From Echinicola salinicaeni (GTDB taxonomy: Bacteria > Bacteroidota > Bacteroidia > Cytophagales > Cyclobacteriaceae), in assembly GCF_014280965.1 (NCBI RefSeq), contig NZ_JACODZ010000003.1:62001-126000 (forward strand): DNA of 64,000 nt, in the 5' to 3' direction. Positions 53,900 through 61,863 of the stretch are shown one piece after another (the first letter of the stretch is position 1; every line of letters starts with the position of its first letter). The translations under genes and the position numbers were made by a program. Under the pieces are notes generated by a model. The model did no database searches. It saw only the letters and a program-made list of their open reading frames with translations, and was not told the origin of the DNA.

Positions 53900-55837
53900 T
53901 TAATCTTCAAAATTGTCGGCAATTTGCTCTTTCTTAAAAGGGATATTTAAAGTTGAAACGAAGTTTTTAAACTCTTCATCCTCTTTAATCCCATCAAAGG
54001 CGGGAACAACAGATGCCCAGGCAACAAAGGCATGTTTTGGTTCGGTGTTCAGCATTTTTACAGCTTCTTTTGTTTTATTTAGTCCAGCATATAAAACTGC
54101 CAAGGTCCAATTTTTCCAAGGAGATTTTGGCCATGCTTTTACTTCTTTTATGAGTTCATAGGTTTTTGCCGTTTCTCCATTTTGACCGTTGAATGCACCA
54201 TAAATGCCAGCCATTCTAGGATTTAATTCATAAGCCTTTTTATATGCCTGCATTGCCCGTACCGTGTCGTTTTTTGATTGATAAATAAATCCTTTAGTAA
54301 AATGGCCTGTCACGTTGTCTGGGGATATCTTCAGGGCATTTTCCACTTTTTCCAAGGCCACATCATAATGTCCATAATAAGCATATAGCCAGCCTGACCA
54401 TGCAATATATTTGGGGTTAAAAGGATCCAGTTTTTCTGCTAATTCATGGTGTAGAATGGCATTTGATTCGTCTCCAATTAGCATACAATACCATGCCTTA
54501 TCATAATGGACATTGGGCATGTTTGGGTTTTGGGAAAGAATGAAGTCAAATATTTTTTCTGCCTCTTGCCAGTTTCTTTCATGGTAGATATTGATACTCG
54601 CTAGGGCGGCATAAGCCTCCAGTTGCATGGAATCGAGCTCAATTGCTTTCCGAGCTGCAACCTTTGCCATATCGAATACATTTCTGTTTTCGGAGGAGCT
54701 GTGTCCCAAAATCACATATCCATAAGCTAGACCTGCATATACCAACGGTTCAGCCGGATCATTATCTAGAGCCTTGTATAGGTATTGGATTCCTTTGTCA
54801 AACTCTTCCTGACTGGACTTATGAAGATAATGCATGCCCCTTATATAATTTTTATAAGCTGCTGTATTTACCTTTCTATTTTTATGGTTGAACAATTCTT
54901 GCTGAGCATTAATTACCCCTGTAGATATTCCAATGTCTTTTGTGGCTTCATTTTGGATAGAAATGATATTTTCTAAGGAATTATTATAGGTAAAATGCCG
55001 TATATCAGATGCTGAAGTGCCTGGCTGGGACATGCTTAATTGTAGTACCAGACTATCCCGGTCCGAATAATTTATCTCTCCAGAGACTAGAAAATCCACT
55101 CCCAATTCTTGGATGATATTATCCATGGTTTTATTGCTGTCTTGATATTTTAGAGTTGTTTCTCTGGAAAGGATTTTAATTCCCTTGATTTTACCCAGAG
55201 AACTGATAAGTCCTTGGTGTATGCCTTCAGATAAAATATCCTCATTGATCAATTTAGAGGTAGCTTCTATAGGTAGAACGGCTATAGATTTTGTTATTGA
55301 TGGTTCATTGTCCTTGCCTAAATTTAAGCTCAGGCCCCCTACTATGGCGATCAATAGCATAATCACCAGGCCGGAAGAATAAACTTTGAATTTTTTTCTG
55401 TCCAGATTATAAAAATGAAGTAAATTCCAAAAAGGGTTCTTGTTTATGGACTTGTCTTTTGTGGTGTCTGTTTTTGAAAGGATTGGAGGAGGGACTTCAG
55501 TTCTGTATTTTACATCTCCCGGAGAAAAGTTGTACTGATCATGAAAACATTTTGAAAAATAGGATGGACTTTTGAACCCAACACTATAGGCAATTTCAGA
55601 GACGGTTGACACCTCATTTTTTAATAAAATATAGGCCTTTTGCAGCCTAAATAACATGATGAATTCACTGGCGGATTTACCTTTGATTTGATGCAGTTTC
55701 CGGTGTAGATTGGATCTACTAATTCCTGCTGAAGCAGCCAGTTCCTTTACTCCGAATTTCTCATTTTGGTAGTTTTCTTCCAGTATGCCATTCAGCTTGA
55801 CTATAAACGTCTCATTCATTGATAATAATGGATCCAT
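53900..55837 (-). CDS. Membrane-bound AraC-type regulator with TPR domain
   Basis: A 645-residue one-piece regulator. Residues about 10-115 are an AraC double helix-turn-helix (FGVKELAASAGISRSNLHRK and VSEIAYSVGFKSPSYFSKCF), here at the N-terminus; one membrane helix follows (about 153-173, GLVIMLLIAIVGGLSL). Then a TolB/FlgO-like domain (about 183-290, SIAVLPIEATSKLINEDILS, GVDFLVSGEI) and tetratricopeptide repeats (about 330-620). So DNA binding is cytoplasmic and the TPR part is probably periplasmic. It is divergent from two paralogous lipoprotein genes across a region with a 21-base direct repeat, its probable operator. Confidence 0.88.
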   Translation of the reverse strand: MDPLLSMNETFIVKLNGILEENYQNEKFGVKELAASAGISRSNLHRKLHQIKGKSASEFIMLFRLQKAYILLKNEVSTVSEIAYSVGFKSPSYFSKCFHDQYNFSPGDVKYRTEVPPPILSKTDTTKDKSINKNPFWNLLHFYNLDRKKFKVYSSGLVIMLLIAIVGGLSLNLGKDNEPSITKSIAVLPIEATSKLINEDILSEGIHQGLISSLGKIKGIKILSRETTLKYQDSNKTMDNIIQELGVDFLVSGEINYSDRDSLVLQLSMSQPGTSASDIRHFTYNNSLENIISIQNEATKDIGISTGVINAQQELFNHKNRKVNTAAYKNYIRGMHYLHKSSQEEFDKGIQYLYKALDNDPAEPLVYAGLAYGYVILGHSSSENRNVFDMAKVAARKAIELDSMQLEAYAALASINIYHERNWQEAEKIFDFILSQNPNMPNVHYDKAWYCMLIGDESNAILHHELAEKLDPFNPKYIAWSGWLYAYYGHYDVALEKVENALKISPDNVTGHFTKGFIYQSKNDTVRAMQAYKKAYELNPRMAGIYGAFNGQNGETAKTYELIKEVKAWPKSPWKNWTLAVLYAGLNKTKEAVKMLNTEPKHAFVAWASVVPAFDGIKEDEEFKNFVSTLNIPFKKEQIADNFED

Positions 55838-55952
55838 GACTAAAAATTTTTAGAAGGAACTGGTTATAACAATTTACGGATAAAAATTGGTAATGGCCAT
55901 TGATTAGCTACGGGAAGTACTTCAAGGCAGAATCTAATAAGCTGAAACATAC

Positions 55953-55990
55953 TTTAAAGCTTTCGCAACATAGTTTAAAGGACTTGCAAC
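55953..55990. promoter_or_regulatory. 21-base-period direct repeat, candidate AraC-type operator
   Basis: TTTAAAG-CTTT-CGCAAC (55953-55969) and TTTAAAG-GACT-TGCAAC (55974-55990): two 17-base half-sites, 12 of 13 outer bases identical, offset by exactly 21 bases (two helix turns). It lies between the AraC-type gene (start 55837) and the first lipoprotein gene (start 56084). Confidence 0.55.
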
Positions 55991-56083
55991 AAGAAAAAAC
56001 TACAATGCTCATCTTAGTGAGTACCTTGTAAGTGTCTAAAAATAAAGGTTTTTAGAGATTTGTGTAACTAAAGTTTATCCATT

Positions 56084-56698
56084 ATGAGAACGTTGATATT
56101 TCTGTTTCTTCTTGGCTGTTTTTCATGTTGCTTAACAGCTTGTGTAACTGATTTGAACGAGGGGCCCATCAATGATCCGAAAGGTTCAGACTTAGTCCTT
56201 CAGGTAAAAGGCTCCAATTATTTGGAAATCCCATTTAAAGCAAAATTCCAAACTCGTGCTGCAGAAGATTCAGGCGATGGGTTATGTTCTTTCGTTTCCC
56301 CCCAAGATTTTTGGAGGAAAGAACATCAAGTAGGTAGTGGAAATGCAACACATATAGGCAATTTTACAACTGATTTAAGATTTTGTTTCCATATTGTATT
56401 AAATGATGAAGGCCTTCCTGATTTTGAAGGGGGATTTGGTGAGTTTACAGGAAGCGTTAATATAATCACCGCCAATAATGGTGATCAATTATTTACCAAA
56501 GGTAATGGTAGTAGTATCATGCCCATCCAAGATGAGAAGTATGTCCTGGAATTCAAGCACAATATTGATGTAATAGGAGGCACGGGGCGATTTGAAAATG
56601 CTTCAGGCGGATTTATCAATTACGGTAAAGTTCGTTCGGATGGATCTGGAACAGATCATGTTCATGAGGGGATCATCATATTAAAGCGTCCAATGTGA
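56084..56698 (+). CDS. Lipoprotein with allene-oxide-cyclase/dirigent-like barrel motif, copy 1
   Basis: A 204-residue protein with a lipoprotein signal (lipobox LTACV, Cys about residue 20). The mature part is beta-rich: YLEIPFKAKFQTR, LCSFVSPQDFWRKEHQVGSG, NATHIGNFTTDLRFCFHIVL and, near the end, VIGGTGRFENASGGF, a motif of small eight-stranded barrels such as dirigent and allene oxide cyclase proteins. Two conserved cysteines (in LCSF and RFCFH) are shared with the next gene. It probably lies in the outer membrane and answers to the divergent AraC-TPR regulator. Ligand unknown. Confidence 0.75.
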   Translation: MRTLIFLFLLGCFSCCLTACVTDLNEGPINDPKGSDLVLQVKGSNYLEIPFKAKFQTRAAEDSGDGLCSFVSPQDFWRKEHQVGSGNATHIGNFTTDLRFCFHIVLNDEGLPDFEGGFGEFTGSVNIITANNGDQLFTKGNGSSIMPIQDEKYVLEFKHNIDVIGGTGRFENASGGFINYGKVRSDGSGTDHVHEGIIILKRPM

Positions 56699-56969
56699 TA
56701 GAGGGGCTACATTTTACCTTGATTCAATGAATCATAGATAAAATTATAACCTATCACCAATATAATATTAGGCTTGACTGCTCCAATAAAACTTAATTAA
56801 GGATTTAAGTATTTATTGTTCCTAAATACCACCCATCTTTCGATTACTTATAAAATGAAGGCAATTCCTCAGTTGAGGAGTGACTATTGGTTTACCATCA
56901 TCCCTAGCTTTAATAAGGTTTTTTTGCAATAGCCATTTATAATATTTGTTGAACTAAAATATATATACC

Positions 56970-57578
56970 ATGAAAACCTTAGTATTATTATTTCTTCTGG
57001 GTACTTTACTATGTGTGTTTACTGCATGTGAAACAGCTTTGGACGAATCACTTGATAATGGTAATCAGGAATCAGAACTGTACTTACAATCTAGGTCGTC
57101 AACAAAAGAATTAGCGGTGCCTTTTAAAGCTCGAATGCAGACCAGTCAAGCTGATGATGCTTTATCTGAATTGTGTTCATTTACTTCACCAGCGGATTTC
57201 TGGGGATTGGAGCACCAAGTAGGTGGTGGGAATGCAACTCATATGGGCAATTATACTATTGACTTGAAATTTTGTTTCCATGTGGTTTTGAATGAGGAGG
57301 GCCTGCCTGATTCAGAAAGTGGATTTGGTGAGTTTGGAGGAGGTGACGCTGTTATCGAAGCAAATAATGGTGATTTATTGTACAGTTATTTTGATGAGGG
57401 AGTCCTCGTCCCCGTTCAAGATGAAAATTACGATTACGAGTTTGTAACCATTTTCCATATTACCGGAGGTACAGGAAGGTTTGAAAATGCCTCAGGAGAA
57501 ATCACGAACTATGGTTATGTCAAGGCGGATGGTTCAGGAACTGATCATATTCAAAAAGGTACCATTATATTAAACTAA
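56970..57578 (+). CDS. Lipoprotein with allene-oxide-cyclase/dirigent-like barrel motif, copy 2
   Basis: A 202-residue paralogue of the preceding gene, in tandem 271 bases downstream: same lipobox context (FTACE), LCSFTSPADFWGLEHQVGGG, NATHMGNYTIDLKFCFHVVL, HITGGTGRFENASGE and GSGTDHIQKGTIIL. Large parts are identical, but the signal, the linker after the Cys and the middle loop (SYFDEGVLVPVQDE) differ, so it is an older duplication and not a recent copy. The spacer between them has its own leader and could hold a separate promoter; it has no good copy of the 21-base repeat. Confidence 0.75.
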   Translation: MKTLVLLFLLGTLLCVFTACETALDESLDNGNQESELYLQSRSSTKELAVPFKARMQTSQADDALSELCSFTSPADFWGLEHQVGGGNATHMGNYTIDLKFCFHVVLNEEGLPDSESGFGEFGGGDAVIEANNGDLLYSYFDEGVLVPVQDENYDYEFVTIFHITGGTGRFENASGEITNYGYVKADGSGTDHIQKGTIILN

Positions 57579-57829
57579 TGCTAGCTATATATCATTTAGG
57601 TAATTTGGAACTGGCTGATTTTATTGGTTGTCCACTGGATTCATCAATATCAATATGGCCAGTTCCTAATGGTTAAATTTTCTAATGCATTTTAGTTGTT
57701 GGAAAAATGCTAAATATCTAAATCATGAAATAGTTACTAATTGATGTCTTTGTTGGAGCTATTGCCGTATTATTTATGAATTTCCCTATCGCTATATTTT
57801 AACTTAACGATTCATTAACTGTTGAAATA

Positions 57830-58306
57830 TCATTCTTTCCCTTCTTTTATGGATAGACTTTTTTTTGCAAGGATATCCACTAGTTCAAATAGGGTCTTTT
57901 GGAAATTGAGCAAATCAGTATCTTTCATGCTATTGTCCTGAAAAGAATCGATGATTTTTTTAGGTATGGACATGGCTTCTTTTTTAAGGGCTTTACCCTC
58001 TTCACTCAGAGAAACATGGACGGTTCTTTCATCCTCTTCGGAGCGTTTGCGCAGGATCAGTCTTTTTTGTTCGAGCCGCTTCAATAATGGCGTAAGGGTA
58101 TTGGATTCCAGGTATAGCCGCTGGCCAATTTCTTTTACACTTAATTGCTCATACTGCCATAGTACCAGTAGTACCAGGTACTGTGGATAGGTAAGGCCCA
58201 TATTCTCCAAATACGGGCCATATATTTTTGTAGTAAGGCGGGAGGCAGCATAGAGCGGAAAGCATAATTGGTTTTCCAAATAGAGGGAGGCAGCGTCATC
58301 TTTCAT
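57830..58306 (-). CDS. ohrR: OhrR-like MarR-family peroxide sensor
   Basis: A 158-residue MarR protein with the redox cysteine C15 in [14 protein letters not shown], the OhrR signature; also [26 protein letters not shown] and [19 protein letters not shown] (recognition helix) and the wing [19 protein letters not shown]. OhrR releases DNA when its cysteine is oxidised by organic peroxides. It is last in a DoxX-glutathione peroxidase-OhrR operon, its start overlapping the peroxidase stop by four bases, so it most likely represses its own operon. Confidence 0.92.
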   Translation of the reverse strand: MKDDAASLYLENQLCFPLYAASRLTTKIYGPYLENMGLTYPQYLVLLVLWQYEQLSVKEIGQRLYLESNTLTPLLKRLEQKRLILRKRSEEDERTVHVSLSEEGKALKKEAMSIPKKIIDSFQDNSMKDTDLLNFQKTLFELVDILAKKSLSIKEGKE

Positions 58307-58785
58307 TTTTGCAGGGTTTGTCTAATGATCTTTTCCATTTTCTCAGGAGAGGTAGTCGGAGCAAATCTTTTTACCGGCTGGCCATTGCCATCTATTACGA
58401 ACTTAGTGAAGTTCCATTTGATTTTACTGCCCAAGATACCACCAGAAAGTTTTGATTTAAGGAATTTGAAAAGTGGATGTGCATTTTTTCCATTCACTTC
58501 GATTTTTTCAAACATGGGAAAACTTACTCCATAATTCAGCTGACAAAACTCTTGGATTTCATCGGATGTTCCAGATTCTTGATTGGCAAATTGGTTACAG
58601 GGAAAACCTAAAATTACCAAGCCTTGATCTTTATAATGTTGATAGAGTTTTTCTAAACCTTCATATTGAGGCGTGAGGCCACATTTACTTGCTGTATTGA
58701 CTACCACTACAGTTTTTCCTTTGTATTCGCTCATGCTAGCATTTTCTCCATTCAGCTTTTGAGCTTCAAAATCATAAAATGTCAT
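58303..58785 (-). CDS. Glutathione-peroxidase-family thiol peroxidase
   Basis: A 160-residue cytoplasmic peroxidase with the cysteine active site [17 protein letters not shown] (C35), [12 protein letters not shown] with the conserved Gln and [15 protein letters not shown] with Trp-Asn. It has Cys, not selenocysteine, as usual for bacteria, where reduction is generally by thioredoxin. It sits between a DoxX protein and OhrR in one operon, so organic peroxide removal is the expected task. Confidence 0.95.
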   Translation of the reverse strand: MTFYDFEAQKLNGENASMSEYKGKTVVVVNTASKCGLTPQYEGLEKLYQHYKDQGLVILGFPCNQFANQESGTSDEIQEFCQLNYGVSFPMFEKIEVNGKNAHPLFKFLKSKLSGGILGSKIKWNFTKFVIDGNGQPVKRFAPTTSPEKMEKIIRQTLQK

Positions 58786-58788
58786 CTT

Positions 58789-59211
58789 CTATTTCTGTTT
58801 TCGGTTTAACAAATATTTTAATGCGCCCGTTGACCAAAGTGCCCAGAGGATAAGTACGGGTTGGAAGAAAAGTCGGATCAGCCTTTTTTGATTAGTGTCC
58901 AATCCAAATGCACTTATCTCATTGGTGTATTGTGAAATGTTCCCTGGAAATATCAAAACATAAAATACGGCCAATATTATACCAACCTTAACCTGATGCT
59001 TCCATAGAAAGATCATGGCCAGACCAAGAGAAATTTCTACTATCCCCGAGGACAGAACCACAAAGTCCATAAAGGCCGGATCACTTGGTAACCATCTGGG
59101 AACTTGCGCTTGAAATTCTTCCCGTTGGAAGGTTAAGTGTCCGATTCCTGCTAGGGTCATAAAAGACCCCAGAAGGATGCGCATGATTTTTTGAAATAGG
59201 TTAGTTTTCAT
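58789..59211 (-). CDS. DoxX-family membrane protein
   Basis: A 140-residue protein with four membrane helices and DoxX-like wording: RILLGSFMTLAGIGHLTFQREEF, VVLSSGIVEISLGLAMIFLW, VGIILAVFYVLIFPGNISQY and LRLFFQPVLILWALW (quoted in short parts). DoxX-type proteins are linked to thiol and peroxide stress. It is the first gene of an operon, with the peroxidase start three bases beyond its stop, under a consensus promoter. Confidence 0.85.
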   Translation of the reverse strand: MKTNLFQKIMRILLGSFMTLAGIGHLTFQREEFQAQVPRWLPSDPAFMDFVVLSSGIVEISLGLAMIFLWKHQVKVGIILAVFYVLIFPGNISQYTNEISAFGLDTNQKRLIRLFFQPVLILWALWSTGALKYLLNRKQK

Positions 59212-59243
59212 TATGGTCGTAAGTGATTAAGTCGTTCACGATT

Positions 59244-59274
59244 CAAATATAATGAGGTTTTCAGACCTTTCAAA
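59244..59274 (-). promoter_or_regulatory. Consensus Bacteroidota promoter of the DoxX-peroxidase-OhrR operon
   Basis: On the minus strand: TTTG (59274-59271), 19 bases, TATATTTG (59251-59244). Both elements and the spacing match the TTTG-N19-TAnnTTTG consensus exactly. The ATG is 33 bases downstream; the sequence between holds TCGTGAACGA, which may be part of an operator. Confidence 0.82.
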
Positions 59275-59367
59275 TTTTATGTCGTTGAAATTCTTAGTCT
59301 TATTTCCGTTTATGCCTGAGGAGAGTTTTTTGGGTATTGCGCTAAGGTTTTAGATAGGATAAAATAG

Positions 59368-59494
59368 TGAGACTGTCTCAAATCTGGTGTTTTCTGTTTC
59401 AAAAGAAGTTTTTTGTCTTTCTTGTTTTTGAAATCCAATAACATATAGTTCGTACTTCAGGATATAGTAAAAAACATGGAATGTGACAGTCTCA
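59368..59494. mobile_element. MITE-like element with 10-base terminal inverted repeats
   Basis: TGAGACTGTC (59368-59377) and GACAGTCTCA (59485-59494) are exact inverted ends of a 127-base non-coding segment with an inner near-perfect hairpin (TTTCAAAAGAAG against CTTGTTTTTGAAA). The ends resemble insertion-sequence tips (GAGACTGTCTC). The flanks (AAAATAG and TTTTAAT) show no clear target duplication. It fills most of the 310-base gap 59212-59521, which otherwise holds only the operon promoter. Confidence 0.45.
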
Positions 59495-59521
59495 TTTTAA
59501 TCATGTGGGAAAATGGGCTAT

Positions 59522-60691
59522 TTATTCCAACAAATAGCTTTGCAGATGTTGACGGTAGCTGTAATAAGGTGCCTTAGATTTACCTATCCTTACCATCATC
59601 TGTATCTTTTCTCCTGCTTTAACATCCCAAATCCGGTCAAGCTCTACACTTAGCTCTTCCATTTCATCAAATTCTTGGAGGGCTTGGTTATAGGGGTGGG
59701 CATACATCCCAAACTGACATAAGGAAAGTGAAAACCTAACGAAATCCCTGCCCGAGGCTATCCAGTCGAGATAGCTATTGCTTGGACTAATCCAGCATAC
59801 CACCCCCTGGGTACTGTCAATTGCTTTTTTAATGGATTTCATGGATTTATCAATGGTCTTTGGATCATGCCATTTTTTAGGATTGCCATTATCTACTGCC
59901 AGTTCCACTATGGTTTTTGTTAAGCCTTCATAGCCCATTTGGGGCATGCTTAAGCCATAGCGCTTTTTGGCTCTTTGCTTTTCATTGAAGCTAAATAGGC
60001 GTCTGGTTTCCTCATTGGTCCGGTAAGTCCTGGACTCTATATCCAGACCCTGATAAAAAATGTTTTTTAAATCAGTCAAATCCTCGTTCCTAAAGATTAG
60101 CCTGGAATGACTTTTTCCTGCATTGGCCTTAATACTTTCAAAAGTGGCTTGCGAAATTTTTTCTGCCGTATAGGACTTCCGATTGGTTTGCCTTTTGTAA
60201 ATATAATCAGCAAGAGGATCTTTTGCGCCACCTTCTTTGAGGCGAATGGAAGCTACTGGCTTTTGCCCAAAATCAGCTTGGCTTTGGTAGCCTTCAGGGA
60301 AATAATTTACCTGAGTCTGATAACCCAAACTGCTGGCCCCAATGATCAGGGTTTCTATAAAACATCCAGCGCCCATATGGATTTGCCTTGATGGTGGATC
60401 AGTGGCGGGCAGAAGTCTGTTTTCGTCCACATAGAGGAGCATTTCCTGCTCATCGACAATTTTAAATTTCCAGGACTGTGTATTATGGGGACTTGGGGCA
60501 TTGATCCCTAGGGCTATGGCCTTCAATATCGGCTGGTCAAAATCACTAGGCTTGGGCCTTTTGGTCCAGCGCTCGGGCTTCTGAAGTTTAGGGGTGGTAC
60601 CTGCAAAAATAGGGGAGCCAACTACAGCTGAGATAAACATGGATACAGTCATCATCTGACTTGTTTTTATCATGAAGTTTCTTCGTTCCAT
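59522..60691 (-). CDS. Acg-type nitroreductase-fold protein with twin-arginine-like leader
   Basis: A 389-residue protein. The start MERRNFMIKTSQ followed by a hydrophobic stretch (to about residue 30, ending PIFAG) looks like a twin-arginine export signal. The rest is a duplicated nitroreductase fold of the Acg family: LGINAPSPHNTQSWKFKI, DPPSRQIHMGAGCFIETLI, RQTNRKSYTAEKIS and VVCWISPSNSYLDWIASGR. Acg of Mycobacterium binds FMN but lacks activity as a normal nitroreductase, so a flavin storage or redox role is possible. The promoter region holds an FNR-like site, and a Crp/Fnr gene lies just upstream. Confidence 0.85.
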   Translation of the reverse strand: MERRNFMIKTSQMMTVSMFISAVVGSPIFAGTTPKLQKPERWTKRPKPSDFDQPILKAIALGINAPSPHNTQSWKFKIVDEQEMLLYVDENRLLPATDPPSRQIHMGAGCFIETLIIGASSLGYQTQVNYFPEGYQSQADFGQKPVASIRLKEGGAKDPLADYIYKRQTNRKSYTAEKISQATFESIKANAGKSHSRLIFRNEDLTDLKNIFYQGLDIESRTYRTNEETRRLFSFNEKQRAKKRYGLSMPQMGYEGLTKTIVELAVDNGNPKKWHDPKTIDKSMKSIKKAIDSTQGVVCWISPSNSYLDWIASGRDFVRFSLSLCQFGMYAHPYNQALQEFDEMEELSVELDRIWDVKAGEKIQMMVRIGKSKAPYYSYRQHLQSYLLE

Positions 60692-60716
60692 AATGCTTTG
60701 TTATTTGTTAATAGAA

Positions 60717-60724
60717 CAAAGCTA
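60717..60724 (-). promoter_or_regulatory. -7 element of the Acg-type gene
   Basis: TAGCTTTG on the minus strand, a perfect TAnnTTTG, 25 bases upstream of the ATG. There is no TTTG at -33, which is common for promoters that need an activator. Confidence 0.6.
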
Positions 60725-60746
60725 AAGGGCAGGCTGGCCAATATTA

Positions 60747-60760
60747 TTGACCTAGATCAA
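60747..60760. promoter_or_regulatory. FNR/CRP-type binding site
   Basis: TTGACCTAGATCAA, differing from the FNR consensus TTGAT-N4-ATCAA at one base. Its centre (60753.5) lies about 41 bases before the start point predicted from the -7 element, the class II activator position. Confidence 0.65.
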
Positions 60761-60775
60761 GAAAGGAAGAAGACT

Positions 60776-61354
60776 TTATTGAGAGGTCAGTTTTTTGCGG
60801 ATCCGGCTGAGGGTCTCAGGTTTAATATTAAGATAGGAGGCAATTAGATATTGTGGAATGCGCTGTGGCAGGTCGGGTCTTCTACTGATGAGTTTTAAAT
60901 ACCTGGTTTCAGCATCGTCCATCATCAGGGATTTGGCCTTTTGTTGCCAATTGATAAAAAGTGTTTCGGCCATGATTCTTCCCAATCTCTCAAAAACTGG
61001 ATTTTGGGCATATAAGCTTTGAATATCATCAAAAGCGATGACCAATAGTTCGGAATCTTCCAGACACTTGACATTCTTGTCTGCAGGTAAATGGGTCAAA
61101 AAACTATAATAATCCGTTATGAATTCATGATCTAGAGAGAACTCATCAATGATCTCCTGTCCATCCTTGTTGTATGAGCAAAGCATGCTGCCTTTTAGAA
61201 TAAAGCCAATTTTTTTACAAACCTGTCCTTCACGAATAAAGTAATCGCCCTTTTCTAGGTGGAGAGGTTTAAACTTTGAAAGAAAAACTTTTAAATCAGC
61301 CTCTTGCAAAGGAAAGACTTGTTTGAAGTGCTCTATCAGTTCCTGATTGCTCAA
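60776..61354 (-). CDS. Crp/Fnr-family transcriptional regulator
   Basis: A 192-residue regulator: cyclic-nucleotide-binding-like barrel (about 12-125, LEKGDYFIREGQVCKKIGFI and KGSMLCSYNKDGQEIIDEF), dimer helix, and a short C-terminal helix-turn-helix with QYLIASYLNIKPETLSRIRK. The recognition helix has E-x-x-S-R (ETLSR) as in FNR, which fits TTGAT half-sites. There is no N-terminal cysteine cluster, so it does not sense oxygen in the FNR manner. It lies just upstream of the Acg-type gene on the same strand, with the TTGAC...ATCAA site between them. Confidence 0.9.
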   Translation of the reverse strand: MSNQELIEHFKQVFPLQEADLKVFLSKFKPLHLEKGDYFIREGQVCKKIGFILKGSMLCSYNKDGQEIIDEFSLDHEFITDYYSFLTHLPADKNVKCLEDSELLVIAFDDIQSLYAQNPVFERLGRIMAETLFINWQQKAKSLMMDDAETRYLKLISRRPDLPQRIPQYLIASYLNIKPETLSRIRKKLTSQ

Positions 61355-61392
61355 AATCTATATTGGCTTAGTTTGGACTTGTGTAATTAAGT

Positions 61393-61815
61393 TTAAAGTA
61401 TCTGGACCAAAATGCCCAGAATTCCCAGTATCAAACATAAGGGAGAAAAGAATTTACTGTCCATTTTTCCAAAGTCAGTTTCCCTTATACTTTTAAAAAA
61501 TCCCACATACTTAAATTCTCCCACTGCCCTTAAAAGAAATATCAATGGAATGATCCAGCCAGCATAATTCATGATCCACTCGGGCCAACTATATTCAATC
61601 TCAATCATTCCAGACTTGACAAGATAGAACAATCCAAAGGCTGTTAATCCTAAACCTACTACAGCGCTGTCAATTTTTTTTGGGTTTAATACTCTTTCTC
61701 CCTTTTCATTGGTGGGCAAGGATTCAACAAAGCCAAATTTTCCTCCAAATACCCAGTTGAAATGGATTATTCCTAAGACAAATAGAATGAAAGATAAAAG
61801 GCTAGGTAAAAACAT
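61393..61815 (-). CDS. DUF3995 membrane protein
   Basis: A 140-residue protein with four helices. FILFVLGIIHFNWVFGGKFG, FVESLPTNEKGERVLNPKK and FLLRAVGEFKYVGFFKS match the DUF3995 family, small membrane proteins of unknown role. It lies 38 bases upstream of the Crp/Fnr gene, on the same strand, so the two may share a transcript. Confidence 0.8.
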   Translation of the reverse strand: MFLPSLLSFILFVLGIIHFNWVFGGKFGFVESLPTNEKGERVLNPKKIDSAVVGLGLTAFGLFYLVKSGMIEIEYSWPEWIMNYAGWIIPLIFLLRAVGEFKYVGFFKSIRETDFGKMDSKFFSPLCLILGILGILVQIL

Positions 61816-61863
61816 TTTTATGAGGTTTTATTCTTTTGTTATGATTTCAATGGTTCACTCGAT

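Noticed and set aside
56905-56935. TTTAATAAGG...TTGCAATAG upstream of the second lipoprotein, similar to the 21-base repeat half-site
   Set aside because: The spacing between the two blocks is longer than in the true half-sites and there is only one copy, so it is probably chance.
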